A stretch of DNA of 64,000 nucleotides. Origin: JAUICS01 sp964384335. GTDB lineage: Bacteria > Pseudomonadota > Alphaproteobacteria > Micavibrionales > Micavibrionaceae. The translations under genes and the position numbers were made by a program. This document shows, one piece after another, positions 9,178 to 18,290 of the stretch. Location: positions 17,615 to 81,614 of the forward strand of contig CAYLKN010000006.1 in assembly GCA_964384335.1 (NCBI GenBank). The letters run 5' to 3'. A model generated the notes under the pieces. The model was not told the DNA's origin. It searched no databases and was given only the letters and a program-made list of their open reading frames with translations. The first letter of the stretch is position 1, and every line of letters starts with the position of its first letter.

Positions 9178-11040
9178 TCAGCTGCGCTTGAATTTCTGTT
9201 CAAACAACAGACCAAGCTGATCAACCAGCGCTTTTCCAAGATGATCTGCATGCGTGATGGTGATCGCACGGTTATAATAACGTGTGACGTCATGGCCGAT
9301 GCCGATGGCTGTAAGCTCAACAGAAGAATTTGTTTCTATCCAGTTAATAACGGCATGGAGATGACTTTCCAATATTCCGGATGAATTTACAGACAGGGTG
9401 GAATCGTCAACGGGTGCCCCGTCAGAAATCATCATAAGGATTTTGCGGCTTTCCTGTCGCCGTGAAAGCCGGTTGTGCGCCCATACAAGGGCCTCTCCGT
9501 CAATGTTTTCTTTTAAAAGTCCTTCCTTGAGCATAAGTCCCAGATTGTTACGGGATCGCCGCCAGGGCGCATCCGCAGATTTATAAACAATATGACGCAC
9601 ATCATTTAATCGTCCCGGCATTGCAGGACGACCGTTCTGAACCCATAAATCTCTGGACTTTCCACCTTTCCATGCACGTGTTGTGAATCCAAGTATTTCA
9701 ATTTTGATACCGACACGTTCCAGTGTTCGGGCAATGATATCTGTTGTCATTGCGGCAATGGTGATTGGCCGCCCGCGCATGGAGCCGGAATTATCAATCA
9801 GAAGTGATACGACCGTGTCTTTGAAATTGTCCTCTTTTTCAAGTTTGAAACTTAGAGGCAAAGACGGGTTGGCAACTATTCTCGCAAGACGCGAAGCGTC
9901 AAGCATGCCTTCTTCCTGATCAAACATCCAGGACCGTTTCTGCATTGCCATTAATTTTCGCTGAAGACGGTTTGCCAGACGTGTGATTGTAAGCTGCTGC
10001 TGCGAAAGTTGCTGATCGAGAATGGAGCGCAGTTTGGCCAGATCATGCCCAGATGCCAGTTTTCCGGCATCAATAAGCTCATCATAAGACCTAGTATAAA
10101 CATGGTAATTTCCGACGTTTTCAAGTTTCTGGTTATCATCTCGTCCTTCAATTGCAGCGGGCGGAGGCTTTTCACCTCCATCCGCGGTCTCCGAAATATC
10201 ATATGCGCTGTAGTCGAATAAGGAATTTTCCTCGCTTTCTTCATTTTGTTTCTGCTCTGTATTTTCAGGTTCCTGTGCTTCAGCCTGATGGGGTTCATTT
10301 TCGTCCTGCCCAGGGTTTTCAGGAGTATCCTCAGTTTGATTGTCTTCATCCTGTTGCTGTGCTTCTTCCTCTTCCTCGTTGGCTTCTGCATCTTTTTGCA
10401 GAAGAGTATCAATAAAGTCATTGGCCTTAAGGGCGAAGGCCTCCTGGTCTGAGAGGTATGCTTTGAGTTCAGTTAACATGTTTGTTTTAAGATTTTTTTC
10501 CATCCACGTCTGCCATTCCTGGAAAAACGCATCTGCACTGCGTGGAAGCCGGCATCCGGAAAATTCGTGGAACGCAAGCAGATACAGCATGTCCTGAAGT
10601 GAATCTTCCGAACGATACCTGACGTTTTCCAAATTGTATCGCCTGCACTTTTCATTGATCAGGGAGAGGATATTGGCCTGTGCCCCTTTCATGTGTCTGG
10701 AGCCGCACCCTTCGACCCTTGCCTTTTCAAGGCTGTTAAACAATGCCGCCGCCTGTTTTTCCTGAGGTGAATATTTTGCATGAATCTTTTTGTCGTGATG
10801 CCTTAGAATCATGCCATAAGTATCAGATAAGCCACGAATGAAGGATTTGAGCCTGTAATTGATTTTGTTTTCAGGCGCGGGTAAGCGGCAGAGTGTCTCA
10901 CTCAGCATTGAGACGTTTGATTCGGGACGTTTTGCGTTTTCAAAAAGAACTTCTGCGTCCTGCGTTTTCGCTATTGCCTTTAACGTTGATTCTGTAGCTT
11001 TCTTAAAGACATCGGAATGGTTATGGGATCTGTCGGGCAT
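9178..11040 (-). CDS. cobT: Cobaltochelatase subunit CobT (VWA protein)
   Basis: The start is set at ATG 11040, 1 base after the cobS stop, giving 620 aa; the open frame extends 39 codons further but those overlap cobS. Domains are an N-terminal CobT region, a very acidic Glu/Gln-rich linker at about 230-310, and a C-terminal von Willebrand A domain with the metal-site motif DNSGS near residue 415. CobT with CobS forms the AAA+ chaperone complex that helps CobN insert cobalt into hydrogenobyrinic acid diamide. No cobN or corrin genes are nearby, a situation common in alphaproteobacteria where cobST travels with a J-protein gene. Confidence 0.9.
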   Translation of the reverse strand: MPDRSHNHSDVFKKATESTLKAIAKTQDAEVLFENAKRPESNVSMLSETLCRLPAPENKINYRLKSFIRGLSDTYGMILRHHDKKIHAKYSPQEKQAAALFNSLEKARVEGCGSRHMKGAQANILSLINEKCRRYNLENVRYRSEDSLQDMLYLLAFHEFSGCRLPRSADAFFQEWQTWMEKNLKTNMLTELKAYLSDQEAFALKANDFIDTLLQKDAEANEEEEEAQQQDEDNQTEDTPENPGQDENEPHQAEAQEPENTEQKQNEESEENSLFDYSAYDISETADGGEKPPPAAIEGRDDNQKLENVGNYHVYTRSYDELIDAGKLASGHDLAKLRSILDQQLSQQQLTITRLANRLQRKLMAMQKRSWMFDQEEGMLDASRLARIVANPSLPLSFKLEKEDNFKDTVVSLLIDNSGSMRGRPITIAAMTTDIIARTLERVGIKIEILGFTTRAWKGGKSRDLWVQNGRPAMPGRLNDVRHIVYKSADAPWRRSRNNLGLMLKEGLLKENIDGEALVWAHNRLSRRQESRKILMMISDGAPVDDSTLSVNSSGILESHLHAVINWIETNSSVELTAIGIGHDVTRYYNRAITITHADHLGKALVDQLGLLFEQKFKRS

Positions 11041-11041
11041 T

Positions 11042-12052
11042 TCAGGGGGTCTGCGGCGCCAGTTCCATATCAAAGCAACGCTGGAAATATTCGTTGAAAA
11101 CAGGATATTCCGTCTCATCGCATTTGTTAAGAAACGAAAATCTGAATGAGTCCTCAATATCCTCGAAAATAATGTAATTCTGAGCCCACGTCAGAACGGT
11201 CCTGGGTGACATCAATGTTGAAATATCACCATTTATGAATCCGTGGCGGGTCAGGTTGGCAAGTTGAACCATCTGACTGATTTTCTGCCTATCCTCTGGC
11301 GTATCCATTTCGGGCACTTTGGCCAGCATAATGGCAATTTCATCTTCGCTTTTAAGATAATTCAGGTTAACAACGATATTCCAGCGGTCCATCTGTCCCT
11401 GATTTATCTGCTGGGTTCCATGATAAAGGCCGGTTGTATCACCAAGCCCCACTGTATTGCTTGTCGCGAAAATGCGGAAAGCCGGGTGTGGTCTTAAAAC
11501 CATGTTCTGATCCAGTAATGTGAGTTTGCCTTCTGCTTCAAGCACGCGCTGAATAACAAACATGACATCCGGCCGGCCCGCATCATATTCATCAAAAACA
11601 AGGGCAACCGGATTTTGGAGAGCCCAGGGCAATATGCCTTCCCGGTATTCCGTTACCTGTTTTCCTTCTTTTAAAATAATCATATCCTTGCCAAGCATAT
11701 CTATGCGGCTGATATGGGAATCAAGATTTATCCGGATACACGGCCATTTAATACGCGCCGCCACCTGTTCAATATGCGTTGACTTTCCGGTACCGTGATA
11801 TCCTTGTATCATCACCCTTTTATTATGCATAAATCCGGCGAGGATCGCCTTTGTTGTTGCCGAATTGAACTGAAACGTTTCATCGATAACAGGCACGTTA
11901 TCATTGGCTTCGGAAAAGCCCGGGACTTGCCAGTCAAGATCAATGTCAAATGTCTCCCTGGCATTGTAACTTGTATCAGGTATTGTGTTGTATTTTGTAC
12001 TGTTCGTTATTAATTTGTTTGGATCAAAACTTGTCGTTCTTTGTGTACTCAT
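11042..12052 (-). CDS. cobS: Cobaltochelatase subunit CobS (AAA+ ATPase)
   Basis: A 336-aa AAA+ ATPase of the MoxR/CobS type, partner of CobT in the aerobic cobaltochelatase. Walker A GYHGTGKST lies near residues 84-92, Walker B VALVFDEYDAGRPDV near 150-165, and sensor region FATSNTVGLGD follows. The ATG at 12052 is preferred over a TTG one codon upstream. The gene lies between the J-protein gene (12094, same strand) and cobT (1-base gap), so the three form one transcription unit. Confidence 0.93.
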   Translation of the reverse strand: MSTQRTTSFDPNKLITNSTKYNTIPDTSYNARETFDIDLDWQVPGFSEANDNVPVIDETFQFNSATTKAILAGFMHNKRVMIQGYHGTGKSTHIEQVAARIKWPCIRINLDSHISRIDMLGKDMIILKEGKQVTEYREGILPWALQNPVALVFDEYDAGRPDVMFVIQRVLEAEGKLTLLDQNMVLRPHPAFRIFATSNTVGLGDTTGLYHGTQQINQGQMDRWNIVVNLNYLKSEDEIAIMLAKVPEMDTPEDRQKISQMVQLANLTRHGFINGDISTLMSPRTVLTWAQNYIIFEDIEDSFRFSFLNKCDETEYPVFNEYFQRCFDMELAPQTP

Positions 12053-12093
12053 CAAATCATGCTCTGTTTATATTTGGATTGCCTTAACGAAAA

Positions 12094-12723
12094 TTAGTCG
12101 GCTTCAGTGAGATTTTCAAATTTTTTATATGCCACTTTGAGAATAGTGTACGCCATATTTATATTTTTCATTCTTTCTTCTGTTTCTTTATTACTCCCTA
12201 CCACATCAGGGTGGTATTGCTTTACTAGAGTTTTGTATCTTTGCTTCAGAGTACACAGATTTACGGGTGGTGAGAGTTCAAGAATCCGAAGTGCGTGTGC
12301 TTCCGGCGTATCTTCTTTAAAAGTACTGCTGAAATCATGGCTTTTGTGACCTGAGCCGGTTTTTCCTGAGTTGTTATACCCATCACCGAAAAAGTAACTG
12401 TGAACGACTTTTTCTCTCAGTTTTTCTTCAAGATCGGCATAATCTTTCGGTTTCCAGGTCGGGCGGTCCCATATATGCGTTCTCCATATGTTTTCATTAA
12501 TCTCTTCAGGAGACATTCCGTTGAGATAGTTCCATGCCTCGTTGTATTCCCTGACGTGTTCAAAACAAAAGTGATAATACTGATTTAACTCCTTGTTTTT
12601 TGGGGCCTTGTACTCGGCGGCATTGGCGCATCCCTCCATATCACACTGTTTAAGATCCCGTATGCGTTCATAGTCGCGGTCCATATACTCAGGCGAATTC
12701 GGTTTAAGATTTATTGTTGGCAT
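12094..12723 (-). CDS. J-domain protein with N-terminal zinc-site motif
   Basis: A 209-aa DnaJ-like co-chaperone with the J domain at the C-terminal end (about residues 140-205); the HPD tripeptide that stimulates DnaK is at 171-173. The N-terminal region has C27, C32, C53 and H56, arranged as CX4C and CX2H, which could bind zinc. It lacks the G/F and substrate-binding domains of DnaJ. This J-protein upstream of cobS and divergent from bolA is a recurrent alphaproteobacterial arrangement; the link between the chaperone and the chelatase is inferred from that arrangement alone. Confidence 0.88.
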   Translation of the reverse strand: MPTINLKPNSPEYMDRDYERIRDLKQCDMEGCANAAEYKAPKNKELNQYYHFCFEHVREYNEAWNYLNGMSPEEINENIWRTHIWDRPTWKPKDYADLEEKLREKVVHSYFFGDGYNNSGKTGSGHKSHDFSSTFKEDTPEAHALRILELSPPVNLCTLKQRYKTLVKQYHPDVVGSNKETEERMKNINMAYTILKVAYKKFENLTEAD

Positions 12724-12795
12724 TTCATTTCAAACCATTAATATCCTAGTATATACAATAACATAATACTTATATTGTTATGAACTATTTGTATC

Positions 12796-13053
12796 ATGAA
12801 CGTTAAAAATCAAATTATTACAATACTGCAGGAAAAATTTTGTCCTGAATATCTGGACGTCATTGATGAAAGTCACAAACATATTGGACATGCCGGATAC
12901 AGAGAGGGCGGCCAGACACACTTTAAGGTTGTGATTTCTTCGGATGATTTGAAGCCAGTTTCCAGAATAGAAGCGCAAAGAATGGTTTATACTGCTTTAG
13001 GTGATCTTATGAGGGAAACTATTCATGCCCTTGAATTAAAAATCATCCGATAA
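12796..13053 (+). CDS. bolA: BolA family protein
   Basis: An 85-aa protein matching the BolA fold along its whole length: a conserved central His (residue 36 region, HFKVVISSDDL), the GHAGYREGGQTHF segment and the helix-turn-helix-like RIEAQRMVYTALGDLM. BolA proteins bind [2Fe-2S] clusters with monothiol glutaredoxins and act in iron homeostasis or transcription. It is transcribed away from the J-protein gene, with 72 bases between the two starts for both promoters. Confidence 0.92.
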   Translation: MNVKNQIITILQEKFCPEYLDVIDESHKHIGHAGYREGGQTHFKVVISSDDLKPVSRIEAQRMVYTALGDLMRETIHALELKIIR

Positions 13054-13243
13054 TATTTCTTAACAACTCAAACATAATACATATGTAACTTATACGTGTT
13101 CTTATGCACCTTTTGATTGAAATAATATAAATTATATATACTATAGTTGCATGGGTTTTGTATGTGTGGGTGATTATCAAAGAATACATACATAGTACCT
13201 TTTGTATATCAAAAAAATCGATTGCATACCTATGGAGGGTTGA

Positions 13244-13642
13244 ATGTATGAAGCTAAAGATATCGCAATTCTTTTTAAAAAAGACATCGAAAAATCTTCG
13301 TCTCTGGTAAGCAGAAACATCTGTGTAGTAGGGAAAAGGACTTCGGTAAGGCTTGAGCCGGAAATGTGGGCTGCTTTAAGGGATATTGCAAAACGAGAAA
13401 AGTGTTCAATTCATGAGATATGTACTCTGATTTATCTGCGCAAAAAAACCAATTCGACTTTAACGGCATCCATACGTGTATTTATTATGCTTTATTTTAA
13501 AGCCGCAGCCACGGAAGAGGGGCACCTTAGTGCCCATCACGGAAACTTTGAAAAAATGAAAACAAGGGCAAAAATTACGGGTGATATTAAGGCTTTAAGG
13601 TTTAATGATAACGGGTCTTTTGCCCAGATCGAAAGTGCCTGA
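13244..13642 (+). CDS. Ribbon-helix-helix domain protein (RHH_4-like)
   Basis: A 132-aa small protein whose middle part (residues about 27-85) fits the RHH_4 family: a basic strand TSVRLEPEMW followed by two helices (ALRDIAKREKCSIHEICTLI, of which ALRDIAKREKCS is the first) and a third hydrophobic helix ASIRVFIMLYF. Such proteins are putative DNA binders common in alphaproteobacteria. A GGAGG site lies 7 bases before the ATG. The 190 bases upstream are AT-rich and hold its promoter region. Its target is unknown; self-regulation would be typical. Confidence 0.78.
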   Translation: MYEAKDIAILFKKDIEKSSSLVSRNICVVGKRTSVRLEPEMWAALRDIAKREKCSIHEICTLIYLRKKTNSTLTASIRVFIMLYFKAAATEEGHLSAHHGNFEKMKTRAKITGDIKALRFNDNGSFAQIESA

Positions 13643-13646
13643 AATC

Positions 13647-14588
13647 CTAAATATCAGGCATGGCGACAAATTTGTCCTGACGTTCCTTAACGAGGGTTTC
13701 GCCATTCTTTTGCATTAGACTTGATAAATTCGTTTCAAGAACAGCGCCAACATTATTTATGGCTTCGTTTTTGTATCTGTGCGCGCCGCCGACAGGTTCG
13801 TTAATTATCTCATCGATCAAACCAAAACCAAGTAAATCCTGCGCAGTCAGCTTAAGCGTCTGGGCGGCTTCACCGGCGTAATCCGCACTTCGCCATAAAA
13901 TTGAGGCGCACCCTTCCGGCGAAATAACGGAATAAATCGAATGTTCCAGCATGAAAACCCTGTCCGCAGCTGCGATAGCAATTGCACCACCCGAACCGCC
14001 TTCTCCAATAATGACTGATAAAAACGGTGTTTTTAAAGTAAGACAGCGGTTAATCGATTTTGCAATAGCTTCGGATTGTCCCCTTTCCTCTGCTCCGACA
14101 CCGGGATATGCCCCGGCAGTATCCACGAAACTTAAAACAGGCAGGCCGTAGTGTTCGGCCATATCCATGAGACGTTGTGCTTTCCTGTATCCTTCCGGGC
14201 GTGCCATGCCGAAATTGTGTTTGATCCGTTCTTCGGTTGTCCCGCCTTTTTCATGTCCCATTACAATACAGGCCTGACCGCGAAAGCGGCCTATTCCGCC
14301 AATCAATGCATGGTCCTCACCATACAGCCTGTCCCCTGCAAGCGGAGTAAAGTCATCGATCAGTTTTTCGATATAGGATGAAAAGTGCGGCCTGTTTTCA
14401 TGGCGCGCGACTTTGACCTTTTGAGCAGGCGTTAACTTGCTGTAAATCTGAGTCAGAAGCTTTTCAATTTTTTGCTGAACGCGCTGAATTTCTTCATTTA
14501 TGTTCAGTTCATCACTACTGACATTACGAAGTTCCTGAATTTTACCTTCAAGTTCCAATATTGGCTTCTCAAAATCCAGACGCGCCAT
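13647..14588 (-). CDS. accA: Acetyl-CoA carboxylase carboxyltransferase subunit alpha
   Basis: A 313-aa full-length AccA, which with AccD transfers the carboxyl group from carboxybiotin to acetyl-CoA to give malonyl-CoA for fatty-acid synthesis in the cytoplasm. Signature segments are KLTPAQKVKVARHENRP near residue 55, the crotonase-like core with GHEKGGTTEER, SFVDTAGAYPGVGAEERGQ and the oxyanion-hole region IGEGGSGGAIAI. AGGAG precedes the ATG. It lies downstream of xerD on the same strand with a 72-base gap. Confidence 0.97.
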   Translation of the reverse strand: MARLDFEKPILELEGKIQELRNVSSDELNINEEIQRVQQKIEKLLTQIYSKLTPAQKVKVARHENRPHFSSYIEKLIDDFTPLAGDRLYGEDHALIGGIGRFRGQACIVMGHEKGGTTEERIKHNFGMARPEGYRKAQRLMDMAEHYGLPVLSFVDTAGAYPGVGAEERGQSEAIAKSINRCLTLKTPFLSVIIGEGGSGGAIAIAAADRVFMLEHSIYSVISPEGCASILWRSADYAGEAAQTLKLTAQDLLGFGLIDEIINEPVGGAHRYKNEAINNVGAVLETNLSSLMQKNGETLVKERQDKFVAMPDI

Positions 14589-14660
14589 TTTGAACTGCTC
14601 CTGTTTCGGGAAAGCTTATTTATGCCAGCTGTGGTAAACAGTCAATAACCGGGACCAGTT

Positions 14661-15653
14661 TTACTGGTTCGTGCCGGTTTTTGAAAGCGGATGCTTTTCC
14701 TGAACTGTTTTCTTGAGTTTTTCATCAACCATATGCGTGTAAATTTGCGTGGTTGCGATATCAGCATGACCAAGCATTTTTTGCACAGATCTGAGATCGG
14801 CTCCGTTTGCAAGAAGATGGGTAGCAAATGCATGACGAAGAATATGCGGGCTAACACGGTCTTCATCAATTTCCGCTCTTTTGGCAAGGTCTTTGAGAAG
14901 CTGCGCGAAACGCTGTCTTGTCAAGTGTCCGCTGTCTGATGTTCTCGATGGGAACAACCACTGGGCCTGTTGGCCATTATCATCAGCACTGATGAACTGG
15001 TTTCTGAGTTCAAAATAATTTTTAAGAGCTTTTTGCGCGGGCTCGGTTAAAGGAACCATACGCTCCTGTCCTGCCTTACCGGCAATCATGAGAAACTGAT
15101 TGTCTTCGCCAAGCGCTGATACGGGAAGTCCGACCAGTTCCGAAACTCTCAGGCCACTGGCGTATAGCATTTCAAGAAGACATACAAGACGCACGCATTC
15201 CGGAGAACCATTTCCGGCCGCAACTGTTATAAGCGTGTTCACTTCGGATTCGCTCAGCGTTTTTGGAAGTGTTCTTTCCTGCTTCGGGCTTTCAATGGTG
15301 CTTGTCGGGTCATCCTCGCGTATGCCTTCGGAGATAAGAAAACGATAAAACTGCCGCAGTGCGGAAAGGCGACGGGCAACGGTACGTTTTGCAATCTGGG
15401 ATTGTTTCTCGCCCTTGATATGCTGCTTGTTGCTTAAATCTTTAAGATAGGCTTTGATCTGATCTGTTATTGCAGTGTCAATATCGGTTTTAAAGTTTTC
15501 TCTCAAAAACTTTGTATAATCCGATATATCCCTTTCATAAGCCTGACAGGTATTATGAGCCGCACCCTTTTCAGTTTTTAACATGTCAAGATACATGTAC
15601 GCCGTCTTGTGGAGGGCGATTTTTTCTTTAGGTGGACGTCCTGGACGAGGCAT
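14661..15653 (-). CDS. xerD: Site-specific tyrosine recombinase XerD
   Basis: A 330-aa tyrosine recombinase with the full catalytic set: R169 (SGLRVSEL), K193, H270 and R273 (HILRHAFATHLL), H296 (LGHADI) and nucleophile Y305. The N-terminal SAM-like core-binding domain spans about residues 15-110. XerD with XerC resolves chromosome dimers at dif. The basic N-terminus PRPGRPPKEK is a short extension. GGAG lies 6 bases before the ATG. It is flanked by accA downstream and a large unknown gene upstream on the same strand, the usual chromosomal context rather than a mobile element. Confidence 0.94.
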   Translation of the reverse strand: MPRPGRPPKEKIALHKTAYMYLDMLKTEKGAAHNTCQAYERDISDYTKFLRENFKTDIDTAITDQIKAYLKDLSNKQHIKGEKQSQIAKRTVARRLSALRQFYRFLISEGIREDDPTSTIESPKQERTLPKTLSESEVNTLITVAAGNGSPECVRLVCLLEMLYASGLRVSELVGLPVSALGEDNQFLMIAGKAGQERMVPLTEPAQKALKNYFELRNQFISADDNGQQAQWLFPSRTSDSGHLTRQRFAQLLKDLAKRAEIDEDRVSPHILRHAFATHLLANGADLRSVQKMLGHADIATTQIYTHMVDEKLKKTVQEKHPLSKTGTNQ

Positions 15654-15663
15654 TTCAATCTCC

Positions 15664-17436
15664 TTATTTAACTTTATTTAATAACCCACTATTTATCAGA
15701 ATCCTAACCTGATTATCAAAAGTATAGTTAATCAGATCCGATAAAGCATCTTTTCTGAAAAACTTATCATCAGAAAAATTCCGATATTTCATATCAAGAA
15801 TTAATAACAGAGCCAATTGCCCAACATTATTTGTTTTTATAGCAAAATCAATAAAATTATTAATTCCATATAAATGCATTACATAATCTTGGGGCAAAGT
15901 CAAGCGATTGTGTTTTTCATAAGTTAATTCTTCGAGGATGTCATAGACAAGATCTGTATAAAAAAGTGCCGAGTCATTGGACGAGGATGTATCAGGAAGA
16001 TCTTTTTTGTCTGCGGACGCTTTTTCCTGTTTTAGAAATTCATGAAGAACGGAATGACTTTTTGTACTGTCTTTATCCTGAGGTTGTATTAGAAAGCTTG
16101 TCAGGAGAGAAAAACTTTCTTTCCTGTCAAGGGAAAGGGTGTCCGTTTTCAGGTGCCGGAGAATAATTTCTTTTCCAAAAGCTCCGTTTTTCATTGCTCC
16201 TGCGAGAATATACAGGGTGAAAATCTTTTGTTCGCTGTCAAGCTGTTCAAATGTAAAGGGTTGTATGTAACGGGCGAAGGGGTGATATGCCATACTGCTG
16301 ACGGCTTTGTCGGTTCCGCTGAAGCGTTTTTTGAACAGTTCAATTACTGCGTCGCTTATTTCGTAAAGGGCAGGGCCTTTATCCTTATTAAGTGCTTTAA
16401 AGGTAGTGATAATATTCGCCCATTCGCCGTTCAGGCCGTTTGCGGAAACGGTTTTGTATGTGTTTTCAAGATCTTCCAGCTTAAAAAACCCTGATTTATA
16501 GGACAATAGCGCGAGTTTCAGGCGGATATTTTCAGGAAGGCCGTCATGCGTAAGCAGTAATGCTGTTTTACCCAGGCTGATTTGGGAATAATCCGCATAA
16601 TCTTCTGATAATGTGAAATTTATTGTGTTTGTTTTGCCTTTATTGACAAGTAGGGATAATTCCAGGAGGCTCATTGTTTCGAGCGTATCCATGTCAATTT
16701 TAAAAATGTTGTGATTCTTGTTCCCGTCCCCGGTTTTATGAGATCCGGAAAATCTGTTTTCACAGGCCTGTTTCATTTTTGTCTGAAGTTCCGCGTCATC
16801 GAAATATCTGGAAAATGAAAATATGTCTATACAGGCTTCCTCAACCCGGCCGCTCCCCAGAAGACTTATAATACCTGACTTCACCTGTCTGACATGATAA
16901 GGTTTGCCAGGGATCTGCCGGTACAGTGCCGCGGCTTCGTCAAAGGCACCAAGACTGTTCAGTTTTTCCATTCTGACGGTCAAAAGATCCGTCCCCCGTG
17001 GCGAAATCCAGATTTCGGGCATAAGGCGGGAATTTATACCTGTCTTCAGGATTGCCAGAAGAAGATCATACTCCCCTGAATTGGAAACGGCACCGTGGGT
17101 TTCGGGCAGGGCATGAAAGGCGGCGGTTAAAAACTCCTTGTCCATACCAAGCCATGTGCCTTCCGGGAAAAGCATTCCGGAAACGTCTGCTGACAGATTT
17201 TCGATCGTGGCTATGAAATCCGGCTCCTGAACATCTTCGATCATGTATTTTCGGGATGAAAAGGGGCCTTGTGAAACAGGATGATTCGCTATTCTTTGCG
17301 GTTCTTGAATAAGATCCGGAAAACTGGTTGCCTGCGCGGAATACGTTTTCACTCCGACGCTAAAAACCAGTGCAATACTGCAAAGCAGAAAAAACCGGCT
17401 CCTCGTGAACAGCCTTACTTTGTTAAAACAATGCAC
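15664..17436 (-). CDS. Large exported protein of unknown function
   Basis: A 590-aa protein with an N-terminal signal peptide: a basic start, a hydrophobic core FFLLCSIALVFSVGV, and a likely cleavage site near AQA (about residue 36). The rest is mostly helical with no catalytic motif I recognise, reminiscent of helical-repeat periplasmic proteins. The start is GTG at 17436 with AGAGG 5 bases upstream, and the upstream 51-aa ORF ends just 5 bases before. xerD follows after 10 bases. The position between aroK and xerD-accA matches uncharacterised genes in related alphaproteobacteria, but no function should be assumed. Confidence 0.7.
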   Translation of the reverse strand: MHCFNKVRLFTRSRFFLLCSIALVFSVGVKTYSAQATSFPDLIQEPQRIANHPVSQGPFSSRKYMIEDVQEPDFIATIENLSADVSGMLFPEGTWLGMDKEFLTAAFHALPETHGAVSNSGEYDLLLAILKTGINSRLMPEIWISPRGTDLLTVRMEKLNSLGAFDEAAALYRQIPGKPYHVRQVKSGIISLLGSGRVEEACIDIFSFSRYFDDAELQTKMKQACENRFSGSHKTGDGNKNHNIFKIDMDTLETMSLLELSLLVNKGKTNTINFTLSEDYADYSQISLGKTALLLTHDGLPENIRLKLALLSYKSGFFKLEDLENTYKTVSANGLNGEWANIITTFKALNKDKGPALYEISDAVIELFKKRFSGTDKAVSSMAYHPFARYIQPFTFEQLDSEQKIFTLYILAGAMKNGAFGKEIILRHLKTDTLSLDRKESFSLLTSFLIQPQDKDSTKSHSVLHEFLKQEKASADKKDLPDTSSSNDSALFYTDLVYDILEELTYEKHNRLTLPQDYVMHLYGINNFIDFAIKTNNVGQLALLLILDMKYRNFSDDKFFRKDALSDLINYTFDNQVRILINSGLLNKVK

Positions 17437-17441
17437 TGCCT

Positions 17442-17597
17442 CTACAGTCTCAGTTTATTTGTGAAATAATCATCAGGCAGCTTTTTCGTAACGGTATGTT
17501 TTTCCAAAGGGATTTCCGCATAGGCAATATAAAGAAAAATTCCCGCCACCAGAGCCATGATAAACAGGAATAAAGTTAAAGCCAGCTTTGCTTTCAC
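17442..17597 (-). CDS. Small single-span membrane protein (51 aa)
   Basis: A short ORF reading from GTG 17597 to TAG 17442. The product has a Lys start (MKAKLALTLF), a 20-residue transmembrane helix and a charged tail with PLEKHTVTKKLPDDYF. AAGGGAGTG lies just upstream of the GTG, spaced as a ribosome site. It ends 5 bases before the large exported protein gene and shares its strand, so the two are likely coupled. It is too short for automatic calling in many pipelines. Function is unknown. Confidence 0.6.
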   Translation of the reverse strand: MKAKLALTLFLFIMALVAGIFLYIAYAEIPLEKHTVTKKLPDDYFTNKLRL

Positions 17598-17713
17598 AGC
17601 CACTCCCTTTTCTTTCAAATTAAGATTATTCGCGATACAAAATAATGTATTAGAGATTTTTTGGTAAAAATATCATATTTATTCTTTTTTAAAACTTACA
17701 GAAGACATATGCA

Positions 17714-18271
17714 ATGGATTTGGCAGATTTAAAAAACAAATTAAATCGTCCTGTGACTTTATGGGGTATGATGGGGGCCGGAAAAACAAAAACGGGCCGG
17801 CATATGGCAAGCCTGCTCAATCTCTCTTTTTTCGACTCTGATATCGAAATTGAAAAAGCGGCAGGCATGACAATTCCCGAAATTTTTGAGAAGTACGGTG
17901 AGGCATGGTTCCGGGATGGTGAGGAAAAGGTCGTAAGGCGGCTTCTGACGGATCAAAATCCGTGTATAATTGCCCTGGGAGGAGGGGCCGTGATGAGTGC
18001 GGCAACTCAGACGCTTCTTAGCCGGAAAGCGTTAAATATATGGCTAAGGGCCGATGTGGATATACTTGTGGAAAGAGTAAGCCAGTCAACACACCGGCCG
18101 CTTCTGAATACAGATGATATGGCGGAAAAACTCGCCAGATTAACGCGTGAAAGGACGCCAATATATGAAAAGGCAGATATTACCGTCGATGTGGATAATT
18201 TGAAACAGGCCCCTGAATTTGCACTTAATGTGCTGGAGGCGTTGCAAAGCCACCTTTATAACATGCCCTAA
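17714..18271 (+). CDS. aroK: Shikimate kinase
   Basis: A 185-aa P-loop kinase that phosphorylates shikimate in the aromatic amino-acid pathway. Walker A GMMGAGKT is at residues 18-25, shikimate contacts are D41/D43 in FFDSDIEIE and R in WFRDGEE, the GGG motif ALGGGAV follows, and the lid holds HRPLL. In many alphaproteobacteria aroK is followed by aroB and then the CorC-like gene; here the CorC-like gene follows after 19 bases and aroB is absent. The gene diverges from the small membrane ORF on the minus strand. Confidence 0.94.
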   Translation: MDLADLKNKLNRPVTLWGMMGAGKTKTGRHMASLLNLSFFDSDIEIEKAAGMTIPEIFEKYGEAWFRDGEEKVVRRLLTDQNPCIIALGGGAVMSAATQTLLSRKALNIWLRADVDILVERVSQSTHRPLLNTDDMAEKLARLTRERTPIYEKADITVDVDNLKQAPEFALNVLEALQSHLYNMP

Positions 18272-18290
18272 CCCTTAGCCGGAGATCATA

